Below, piece after piece: positions 34,596-42,465 of a DNA stretch of 64,000 nucleotides. Both the position numbers and the translations under genes were made by a program. The stretch is from SbD1 sp039679945 (GTDB lineage Bacteria > Desulfobacterota > Syntrophobacteria > Syntrophobacterales > Syntrophobacteraceae): assembly GCA_039679945.1 (NCBI GenBank), contig JBDKTY010000050.1, forward strand, positions 1 through 64,000, written 5' to 3'. The notes beneath the pieces were generated by a model, which made no database searches, was not told the origin of the DNA, and saw only the letters and a list, made by a program, of their open reading frames with translations. Within the stretch, counting starts at the first letter, position 1. Every line of letters begins with the position of its first letter.

Positions 34596-36125
34596 ATGGA
34601 AAAGCGGATGAAAATCGCCATTATTGGGGGTGGCAAGCGCTGCAAGGCCTTTCTGGAGATGTTTGACGGGAGGCGATTCCCGAAACTCCAGGCCGAGATC
34701 GTTGCCGTTGCGGACCCCAATCCCGATGCGGTCGGCATCCGGCTCGCCCGCGAGAAGGAAATCTACACAACGGGGGACTACAAGGAATTCTACAATATCA
34801 ACAACCTGGACCTGGTAATTGAGCTAACCGGGAAGGAAGAACTCCTGGGGGATTTCCTCAGAAACAAACCCGCGAGAGTCCGTGTTCTCGAGGCAACGAT
34901 ATCGAGGCTTTTCGGAGACATCCTCCGGCTTCGAGAAGAATATGTCTTCACAAGGAACCAGGTTGACCTCATGGAAGGCATCATGAACAGCCTCTTCATC
35001 AGCATGCGGGATTGGGTGCTGGTTTTGCGGCCCGATTTGAGGTTGCTCGATGTCAACGAGGCATTCCTGGAATCCATCAGGAAGAACAAGGAAGACGTCA
35101 TAGGCAAGCACTGCCACCAGGCGGCTTTTGCGCTGGAAGGCAAATGCGGGGGCGAGGGATTCGAATGTCCCGTCAAGCGGTGCCTGGAAACCGGGACCAT
35201 CGCCCATGCCATACTCGAGGGAACGGGACCGGCCAAACGGACACATTACCAGCAGATCACGGCTGTTCCTCTTAAGACCGCGAGCGGACGCATAGAGCTG
35301 GTCGTGGAGGTTTTCCGGGATATAACGGATGAGTTGGAGAGAAGAGTCGAGCAGAAAGTTGTAGCCCTGAAGCAGGACCTCGTGCGACTTATCCACGATG
35401 AGAAGATGATTTCCCTGGGAAAGCTCGCGGCCGGGGCCGTGCATGAGATAAATAATCCTCTGTCGGGCATTAATGCACTCGCGCGGCTCATGCATCAGGA
35501 ATTGCAATCGGGGGAGCTTGATGCCGCGGGCAAAGAAAAATTCCTCTATTATCTGAACCTGATCAGTACGGAATCGGCGCGCTGCAGTGGAATCGTCAGT
35601 GACCTGCTTCATTTCTCCCGGCAGGCCAAAGGAATCAGGAACCATTTCCAACTCAATGAACTCATCGAAAAGGCGGTCCGATTCATCCATTTTCGGCTGG
35701 ACTCCCAGGGAATCGCGATACAAACGGAACTGGAGAGCGAACTCCCGCTGGTCCACGGTGACCAGAGCCAGATACAGCAGTGCCTTTTGAATCTCATGTT
35801 CAATGCGCTGGATGCGATGCCCGACGGAGGAGACCTCGTTATCAGGACCTCCCGGGACCGTTCGGCCGGCCAGGTCTGTCTCGATGTGTCCGATACCGGG
35901 ACGGGAATCCCCCAGGATATTCTTCCTCTCATCTTTGAACCTTTTTTCTCTACGAAGGGACAGGACCGGGGCGTGGGTATGGGACTGTCGGTCTTCTACG
36001 GGATTGTCAGGGAACATGGAGGCACGGTATGCGCCACGAGTGAAGCGGGCATCGGGACTCGGTTTTCGATAAGATTTCCGGTTAATACTCAGGTCAACCG
36101 AGGGGGCGCTTTTTCAAATGAATAG
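34596..36125 (+). CDS. Soluble histidine kinase with N-terminal Rossmann domain
   Basis: 509 residues without membrane segments. Residues about 6-110 form a dehydrogenase-type Rossmann domain: IAIIGGGKRCKAFLE, VAVADPNPDAVG and LDLVIELTG. A PAS domain follows (about 125-245) with four cysteines (HCHQAAF, GKCGGEGFECP, KRCLETG). Next come HisKA (His283 in GAVHEINNPLSG) and HATPase (LMFNALDAMPDGG, DTGTGIP, GVGMGLSV). The Rossmann part could bind NAD(H)/NADP(H) and so report cellular redox state; this is inferred from the fold. AGAGGA precedes ATG 34596. Its stop overlaps the NtrC-type partner gene by eight bases, defining a cognate pair. Confidence 0.9.
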   Translation: MEKRMKIAIIGGGKRCKAFLEMFDGRRFPKLQAEIVAVADPNPDAVGIRLAREKEIYTTGDYKEFYNINNLDLVIELTGKEELLGDFLRNKPARVRVLEATISRLFGDILRLREEYVFTRNQVDLMEGIMNSLFISMRDWVLVLRPDLRLLDVNEAFLESIRKNKEDVIGKHCHQAAFALEGKCGGEGFECPVKRCLETGTIAHAILEGTGPAKRTHYQQITAVPLKTASGRIELVVEVFRDITDELERRVEQKVVALKQDLVRLIHDEKMISLGKLAAGAVHEINNPLSGINALARLMHQELQSGELDAAGKEKFLYYLNLISTESARCSGIVSDLLHFSRQAKGIRNHFQLNELIEKAVRFIHFRLDSQGIAIQTELESELPLVHGDQSQIQQCLLNLMFNALDAMPDGGDLVIRTSRDRSAGQVCLDVSDTGTGIPQDILPLIFEPFFSTKGQDRGVGMGLSVFYGIVREHGGTVCATSEAGIGTRFSIRFPVNTQVNRGGAFSNE

Positions 36126-37461
36126 TATGGTTCGCATTCTGGTTGTCGATGATGAATTGATAGTCCGGGAATCGCTGACAGGCTGGCTCAAACGCGCGGG
36201 CCATGAAGTCGATGCCGTACCGGGTGGCCACGAGGCCCTGGAAATGGTCGGCCGCCAGGAATATGATCTCATGTTTCTGGATATCAGGATGCCGGACATC
36301 AACGGCATGGAGGTGCTCAAGAATATCAAGCTTGCATACCCGCACATCCTGGTCGTGATGATCACCGCGTATGGTTCCGTTGAAACCGCCATAGAGGCGA
36401 TGAAAAGCGGAGCCGACGACTTCCTCATCAAGCCGTTCGACCCCGACCAACTGAAATTGCTTATAGAAAAGCTTCTCAAGCAAAAGAAAGTGGTGGACGA
36501 AAACCTCAGCCTGCGCAGCCAGATTGAGGAAACGTCCCGGTACCAGGACCTGATCGGCACATCCCCCTGCATGAGACGCCTCTTTTCCTTCATTGACCAG
36601 GTCGCCGGGGTGGATTCACCCATCCTGCTCCAGGGGGAAACCGGAACCGGCAAGGAGTTGGCGGCCAAGGCGATACATGCCCGCAGCCATCGCAAGTACG
36701 GACCATTTGTGCCCATCAACTGCGGAGCATTTGCGGAAACCCTGCTTGAAAGCGAGTTATTCGGCCATGAAGCCGGATCGTTCACGGGGGCGGCCCGCAC
36801 CCAAAAGGGCAGGCTTGAAATGGCGAAGGGCGGCACACTTTTCCTGGACGAAATAGGCGAAATCCCCCTCAAGATGCAGGTCGATCTGCTGAGGGTCCTT
36901 CAGGAAAAGAGTTTCCACAGGGTGGGAGGGAACCGGGACATAACGGTCGATTTCCGCCTCATCTCGGCTACTCACAGTGATTTGCTCAAAAAAGTCGCTA
37001 AAGAGGAGTTTCGCCGAGATTTCTATTTCAGGCTCAAGGTAATCGAAATCGAAATTCCGCCCCTGAGGAAGCGAAAGGATGATATCCCGCTCCTGGCCGA
37101 CCACTTTCTGCAAAGGTTTCGCCGCGAGACAAGCAAGCAGGTCAAGGGCATCAGGGACGACGCCATGCTGCTGCTGCAATCGTACGAGTGGCCCGGCAAC
37201 GTCCGGGAGTTGGAGAACACCATGGAGCGGGCGGTTGTCCTGTCAAAAAGCGCATACCTCAGGAAAGATGACTTCGCCTTTCTCTTCAGCCTTCCGGCGG
37301 AAAAGGAGGTATCCATCTCGATGCGGGAAGTCGAGAAACACCACATCGAGCATATCCTCAAACTCTGCCGCTGGAATGTTTCAAAGGCCTCGACACTTCT
37401 GGAGATGAACCGGGTAACCCTGCACCACAAGATCAAGAAATACGAATTAAAGCCTGAATAG
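36118..37461 (+). CDS. NtrC-family response regulator (receiver, AAA+ sigma-54 domain, HTH)
   Basis: 447 residues: receiver (1-120; VVDDELIVRESL, Asp in FLDIRMPD, Lys in LIKPFD), AAA+ domain (Walker A GETGTGKE, loop GSFTGA with Ala to Ser, GGTLFLDEIGE) and a C-terminal Fis-type HTH (KASTLLEMNRVTLHHKI). Its receiver is strikingly like the one embedded in the HdrA at 25115 (shared VVDDEL.VR.SL..WL, MEVLK/VEVLK and VETA.EAMK). It is coupled to the Rossmann kinase, and the nearby sigma-54 promoter of the Hdr operon is a natural target. The stop lies one base from the stop of the convergent kinase. Confidence 0.92.
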   Translation: MNSMVRILVVDDELIVRESLTGWLKRAGHEVDAVPGGHEALEMVGRQEYDLMFLDIRMPDINGMEVLKNIKLAYPHILVVMITAYGSVETAIEAMKSGADDFLIKPFDPDQLKLLIEKLLKQKKVVDENLSLRSQIEETSRYQDLIGTSPCMRRLFSFIDQVAGVDSPILLQGETGTGKELAAKAIHARSHRKYGPFVPINCGAFAETLLESELFGHEAGSFTGAARTQKGRLEMAKGGTLFLDEIGEIPLKMQVDLLRVLQEKSFHRVGGNRDITVDFRLISATHSDLLKKVAKEEFRRDFYFRLKVIEIEIPPLRKRKDDIPLLADHFLQRFRRETSKQVKGIRDDAMLLLQSYEWPGNVRELENTMERAVVLSKSAYLRKDDFAFLFSLPAEKEVSISMREVEKHHIEHILKLCRWNVSKASTLLEMNRVTLHHKIKKYELKPE

Positions 37462-37462
37462 C

Positions 37463-39040
37463 TCACACTGAGCCGCCGGGGTTTGACTGTTTTCCGCACA
37501 AGGGCAGTTCCATCTCGAAACAGGTACCTTTTCCGGGAACACTCTCGACATGGATGGCACCTTTGTGTTTATCGATAATCCCGAAGGTTGTGGAGAGTCC
37601 GAGACCAATGCCCTTTCCCTCCTTCTTGGTGGTGTAGAAGGGATCGAATATGTGGCCGAGATCTTCTTTGGCAATTCCACAACCGGTGTCCCGTACCTGA
37701 ATGGTCACCAGCCCCCTGGAAGCATTGAAGCTGCCCCCCAGCGTCAGCACCCCGCCCTCGGGCATGGCATCGATCGCATTGAACATAAGGTTTATTACGC
37801 ACTGCTGGAGTTGGTTGAAGTCCCCTTCAATCATGGGGAGGTCCCGCGCGACCCGGGTTTCCACCCTGATATTCTGAAGGGCCATTTTGTGCCCGCTCAG
37901 GTTTATGCACTTGCTCAAAAGATCGCCAATATCCACCGGACCAAATTCCAGCTTCGACTTTCTCGAAAATGCCAGCAGGTTTGAAACAATTTTCGAGCAC
38001 CTCTCAAGTTCCCCTGTCATCAGAGAGAGATATCCCTGGAACTTTGATGCCATTTCCTGGGACAGCGCCTCCCGCGACAGCAACTTCGCCATAAGCCGCG
38101 CATAGTTCAGAATACCGGCGAGCGGATTGTTGATTTCGTGTACCACACTCGCGGAAAGCCTCCCCAGAGAGATCATCTTGTCCTGGTGAAGCATGCGGGC
38201 CTGATCCACCATTTCCTGGGTGAGCTTTCTGATCTCCCTTTCGTCTCTTATAAAACAGACAATCCCGACTTGCCTGCCCTCCTCGATCATCATTGCGGCG
38301 GAAAGCTGGATGGGGATCCGAGAACCGTCACTCGCCACCAGGCAACTCTCATGCAGGAGGAGTCGCCCCCGTGTCCCAAAGTCTCCCGACGCGAGCATTC
38401 TTCGGAACTTATCGTATTCGCCAGGACAAAACAGCCTGGGCAGCATCTGCTGACCCGTTACATCCCTTCTCGAATACCCCAGCATCTGCTCCATGCTTCT
38501 GTTGAAAATCACGATCTTGTCATCTTTGTCGATCGCGATTATGCCGTCTATGGAGCTTTCGATCAGAAGCTTCTGCGTATGAAAGGTCCGGGCAAGTTCC
38601 TCGGCCGTTTCCATCCACCGTTCCTCTATGAGGGCGGTGTAATCCCTCAACTCCTTGCGCGTGCTATACCTTTCACGGGCGCGCTTGAGGGCGATCATGA
38701 GCGCCTCGTCACTGACCGGTTTGGTTATGAAGTCCGATGCATCCAACTGCAAGGCGCTGATTGCGTGGTTGACATCATTAAAAGCAGTTGTCACGATAAC
38801 TTCTTTTTCCGGATCGATTGACTTTATTCTCCTCAGGATTTCTATCCCGTCGATACCAGGCATCCGGATGTCGGTAATAACAAGATCCGGAGATTCTTCC
38901 ATAAAGCATTTGATTCCGCTCTCCCCGTCCGAAGCCGTAACAACGGTATAACCTTCATCTTCCAGGACAACCCTCATTACCTTGAGAATACCGGGGTCGT
39001 CGTCAATTATCAGCACCTTCCATTCTTTCTGAGCGCTCAT
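37463..39040 (-). CDS. Receiver-PAS-histidine kinase hybrid
   Basis: About 525 residues: receiver (LIIDDDPGILKVM, Asp in VITDIRMPG, Lys in FITKPV), a helical linker, PAS (about 160-270; DGIIAIDKDDKIVIFN), HisKA (ASVVHEINNPLAGI) and HATPase (INLMFNAIDAMPEGG, DTGCGIA, GIGLGLST). It is cytosolic. The start is uncertain: ATG 39040 follows GGGGAAAAG, and ATG 39052 is in frame. Its kinase core is close to that of the Rossmann kinase across the convergent junction, which suggests duplication. A role in the same network is likely but not shown. Confidence 0.9.
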   Translation of the reverse strand: MSAQKEWKVLIIDDDPGILKVMRVVLEDEGYTVVTASDGESGIKCFMEESPDLVITDIRMPGIDGIEILRRIKSIDPEKEVIVTTAFNDVNHAISALQLDASDFITKPVSDEALMIALKRARERYSTRKELRDYTALIEERWMETAEELARTFHTQKLLIESSIDGIIAIDKDDKIVIFNRSMEQMLGYSRRDVTGQQMLPRLFCPGEYDKFRRMLASGDFGTRGRLLLHESCLVASDGSRIPIQLSAAMMIEEGRQVGIVCFIRDEREIRKLTQEMVDQARMLHQDKMISLGRLSASVVHEINNPLAGILNYARLMAKLLSREALSQEMASKFQGYLSLMTGELERCSKIVSNLLAFSRKSKLEFGPVDIGDLLSKCINLSGHKMALQNIRVETRVARDLPMIEGDFNQLQQCVINLMFNAIDAMPEGGVLTLGGSFNASRGLVTIQVRDTGCGIAKEDLGHIFDPFYTTKKEGKGIGLGLSTTFGIIDKHKGAIHVESVPGKGTCFEMELPLCGKQSNPGGSV

Positions 39041-39518
39041 TCTTTTCCCCATTCATGGAAGTTGAACCGGATCAACCCACGGCACTCATATCCGCGGCCC
39101 GAGTAATTGCCCCTATTTTTTGTGGATAGGATACTGTTTGTCAACCTGGAATGGAAGACGCTATCGAAGGCGCGGCGACAACCACCCCTTCCTCCCGATA
39201 ATTGTTCATCCGTGCCCAAGGAACCTCGCTGCACGTTCTTGTATTGCATCCATAATTGGGAAATATGCTATTATTATAGATTATGCCGCGTCCCCGCATC
39301 GCGTCGCACCGAACCGCGCGCGCGATGCCAAAGGCATCCGGTCGTTTGGGCCGCACGGGTCTTCCACGCCCTCCGGCAAACCGGGCTGCCGGCAACCTCG
39401 ATGGTCCGTGTTATACCGGGTCATCGTCCGCCAGTCGGGGTCACTTTGAGCCGGCCGCACGAGGCAACTGCGGCCTTGACCGGATTGGTTACAGATAGCG
39501 AAAAGGAATGTGTATTTC
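39041..39518 (+). promoter_or_regulatory. Divergent intergenic region with a possible sigma-70 promoter
   Basis: 478 bases with no gene. TTGCAT (39244-39249) and TATTAT (39269-39274), with a 19-base spacer, could be a -35/-10 pair for the DUF1573 gene, giving a leader of about 240 bases. The spacing is not optimal and the call is weak. Confidence 0.3.
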
Positions 39519-40580
39519 ATGAAAGGTCTTTCTAAGCTGTTCTTTTGCCTATTGGTTTTCTGCTCGTTTGGTTTTCTCGGACAGAATAACGCCAACTCCG
39601 CGGAACCCCCTCCACCTGCCTCGGTATCGGCGCCAGGGTCAACGTCCGCTCCTTCCATACTCGTGCAGAAAGACGATTTCGATTTTGGGGAAGTCCTGGA
39701 GACGGAACCGATTTCGCATGACTTCATGGTGAGAAACGACAGCCGGGTGGAATTACACATTCGTGACGTGAGTCCCAGTTGAGGCTGCACCGTTGCCCGG
39801 TTCGACCGGGCAATCCCCGCCGGTGGCGAGGGAAAAGTCACTCTGAAACTGGATCTTCGGGGCTTTCAGGGTTTTGTCAAGAAAACAGCGGCGGTTTTGA
39901 GTGATGACCCCGCCAGACCCAGAATCATCGTCACGGTACAGGGTAAGGTGAAGCCCCTGATCGAGGTCCGGCCCGAAAAGACCGTATCCTTCCAGGGAAT
40001 GGCGGACAAGCTTGAGGAAAAGCACGTTGAACTTCTCAGCTCGCTGCGAACCTTTCACATAAAGAAACTCAAAGACAACCTGGAAGAAAAGGCGACCTGC
40101 CGCCTTGAGACGGTGGAGGACGGGAAGCATTACCGGCTGGCGATCTCCAACCGCTTGAAGCAGGGGAATTACAGGGGATCGATCACGCTCCAGACCGATC
40201 TCCCGGACAAACCCGAAGTCACGATATGGGTAAGTGGCTTAATAGAAGGCGAAATTGCCGTCAGGCCGAATACCTTGGTCCTGGGGCAGTTGGCTGCCGA
40301 GCAACCCGTGCTCACGGGGAAGGTGCTCGTGACCAGCAATCGGAACAGCGCCTTTAAAATCACAAAATGCACCTACGACGACAAGGTCATTTCGGTCACT
40401 CAGTCGCCTCTGCCCGGACAACCCGGATTCAGCCTCGCAATCTCTCCAAACATGAAGAACGTTCCTGCCGGAGGCCGACTTCAAACGACGCTCACAGTGG
40501 AAACCGACGCTCCGGGAGGTAAGCACGAGGTTCAGGTCCAGGTCATGAGTCTCGCGGGCACCGCCAGACCCGGCAAGTGA
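39519..40580 (+). CDS. Secreted DUF1573-domain protein with predicted selenocysteine
   Basis: 353 residues if TGA 39780-39782 (codon 88) is translated. The upstream frame gives a signal peptide (LSKLFFCLLVFCSFGFLG), a Pro/Ala/Ser-rich linker and the start of a DUF1573 Ig-like domain (DDFDFGEVLETEPISHDFMVRN). The TGA falls at VSPS-U-GCTVARFDRAIPAGGEGKV, exactly where family members have the first Cys of SCGCT. The same frame then continues for 266 residues through further Ig-like repeats (about 125-250, 250-350). Loss of function would not keep such a frame intact. AAGGA lies 12 bases before ATG 39519; a GTG at 39510 is closer. It is probably periplasmic. I know of no described Sec member of this family. 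Confidence 0.78.
39783..39811 (+). promoter_or_regulatory. Candidate bacterial SECIS element (DUF1573 gene)
   Basis: A perfect 7-bp stem GCCCGGT/ACCGGGC (39795-39801 with 39805-39811) closes a TCG triloop (or TTCGA as a five-base loop) 19 bases after the TGA, the strongest and closest hairpin in this part of the gene. Confidence 0.6.
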
Positions 40581-41069
40581 GACACCCGCGCCCCGCGCGC
40601 CTCCGGCGGACCTGATACCGGGAGCGAGTGATACGAACGGCCGCCCCCGTCGGAGGCGGCCGGGCAACCCTCCATGGCAAGTCCTCGCCGCGAACTGGCC
40701 GGAATTGTCTTTCCATCAGCACGAGAGAACAACTTCCGGTTTTTGGTGCAATGCACTCCTGAAGACCGGCAGGACATCCGGCCTTTCAGAGGAGCGTTCC
40801 TGTTCACCTCTATCTCATACGGAGTTGCGTTCAAGATGAGTCTATCCCTAAATTGAATATGCCGTTCAGATCTGACCCGTTCTACCCTTCGATACCTCAG
40901 GGCGAACGGGGGTATATCCTCTTGAACTCCAATTAGTATCAGGCCTTCGGCTCGGGGCAAAATATCCATCAACCAATCAACCGCGACAATCACCCTTCCC
41001 TGGCATGCGGATTGCTTATATTCCCGGCGTGCACTTATTACCGACCACTTCCTGGACAAAGGGTAACAG
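40581..41069. other. Intergenic region after the DUF1573 gene, with hairpin
   Basis: 489 bases without a convincing gene. CGGCCGCC...GGCGGCCG (40638-40662, 8-bp perfect stem, 9-base loop) lies 58 bases after the stop and may end transcription, although no T-run follows. I see no clear promoter for the next gene; GGGTAACAG lies just before its ATG. Confidence 0.4.
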
Positions 41070-42257
41070 ATGAGGCCTGCTTCCGTCTCCAGCGCGGACT
41101 CGCCGGAAAATACGCTTTCTCCGACCTCGCCTCCTTCATCCATTGACGGTCAGAGCTTTGACAAAGCCCTGAAAGCGGCATCGATGGAGTATTCTACCTC
41201 TCCGCCCATGCCGCAACTCATGTCCGACCCCCGCCCTATCTCAGCCCAGGACGCTTCGCCATTTAGTTCAATGGAAACTCCAAAGCCGGCGACATCGCAG
41301 GCCAAGGCCGCCGCGGCCTATAAGCAAACCCAGGATCGAACGTCGCCCACTCCGTCCGCCGCGGTCACCACTCCCTCCACCGCCCCTACCGCCCCTACCG
41401 CCCCCGCGGCCTCCACGGCAACCGTTGCCACCGCCTCGCAACTGAGCGATTTCGGGAAATACAAGGATGATCAGCTCTTGCGTAATCCCGGGGGACGTGA
41501 CTACTACCTTGACCAAAAAGCCGTTATTCCAAACGCCCCGGAGCAGAAGTCATTTATTAGCCGCATAGGCAAGGATATTTCTTCCGCCCTCGGCAATATC
41601 AAGAACTTTGCCGGCAATATTTTCCTGGGTTCCAAGTTCCTCTACAGGGGGCAAAACAACGAGATCCTGGAAGGCCGCCAAAAGGGGCTGCTTCAGACTT
41701 TTGGAAATTTTTTCAAAGATCTGGGAAGCGCCCTGACTTTCGGTGCATGGCATCCGGATGAATCGCAGGCGCCGAAGGGTTTTGGAAATCGCATGGTATA
41801 TGCCTCCTCAAAACTAAAGGATGCCGTCCTGGGCGGCCTTATCGAGGGCGTCCCAGCCAGTCTCACCCACATGGGGAAAAACCTGGTTCTGGCCGGATGG
41901 CACCTTGCCGAAGTCGTGCCCGATGCAACCATCGGCAATTTTGACGCCGGGCGCAAGCTTACCACGAGCATTTTCGACAACGGCCACGTTCTGGTCGAAT
42001 ATATCACCGACGTAATGCCTTTCGGCGATGCATGGCTAAGGGTTCATTCATCGAATTTTCGAGAGTTTCAACCGCCTCTTCTCTACAATTTAAAAATGCC
42101 CGAGCGTTATATGACGGACGCCAGGTGGAATACCGTCAGAAACACTCCTTTTCGCAAGACCATTGAAAGTTTAGGCGCTCTCCTCGGGGATGCCGCCGCG
42201 CTTGGCCTGATCGGGCAGACCGGATTTTCGAGCAATCGGCACAACGCACTCGACTGA
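41070..42257 (+). CDS. Unknown protein with Pro/Ala/Thr-rich N-terminal half
   Basis: 395 residues. The first about 135 are low-complexity Ser/Pro/Ala/Thr (including several TAP repeats) and likely disordered. The rest is better structured, with Gly-rich helical segments (IGKDISSALGNIKNFAGNI, LKDAVLGGLIEGVPASLTHMG) and an aromatic C-terminus. No signal peptide or transmembrane helix is clear, and there are no cysteines. I recognise no family. The absence of stops and sensible codon use support a real gene, but the function is open. Confidence 0.55.
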   Translation: MRPASVSSADSPENTLSPTSPPSSIDGQSFDKALKAASMEYSTSPPMPQLMSDPRPISAQDASPFSSMETPKPATSQAKAAAAYKQTQDRTSPTPSAAVTTPSTAPTAPTAPAASTATVATASQLSDFGKYKDDQLLRNPGGRDYYLDQKAVIPNAPEQKSFISRIGKDISSALGNIKNFAGNIFLGSKFLYRGQNNEILEGRQKGLLQTFGNFFKDLGSALTFGAWHPDESQAPKGFGNRMVYASSKLKDAVLGGLIEGVPASLTHMGKNLVLAGWHLAEVVPDATIGNFDAGRKLTTSIFDNGHVLVEYITDVMPFGDAWLRVHSSNFREFQPPLLYNLKMPERYMTDARWNTVRNTPFRKTIESLGALLGDAAALGLIGQTGFSSNRHNALD

Positions 42258-42465
42258 TAGCATGCGTTTGCATTCCGCGGCATCCGGGTAAACAGTACTT
42301 CCCTTTCATACCTCGCGAAATTAGTTTCAATTGTACTCAATGGATTTCAAAAAGAATTATTCAGCAGACTCAGGGTACATTAGAATGTCACCCGCCTCCC
42401 GGACCTGTGATTCCGGGATATTCCGAGTCTGTCTGCCCTGTACCGGCCCATCCAGAGGAGAACTC

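Noticed and set aside
34824..36017. 397-residue minus frame inside the Rossmann kinase gene
   Set aside because: Antisense shadow; the plus-strand gene has complete kinase motifs.
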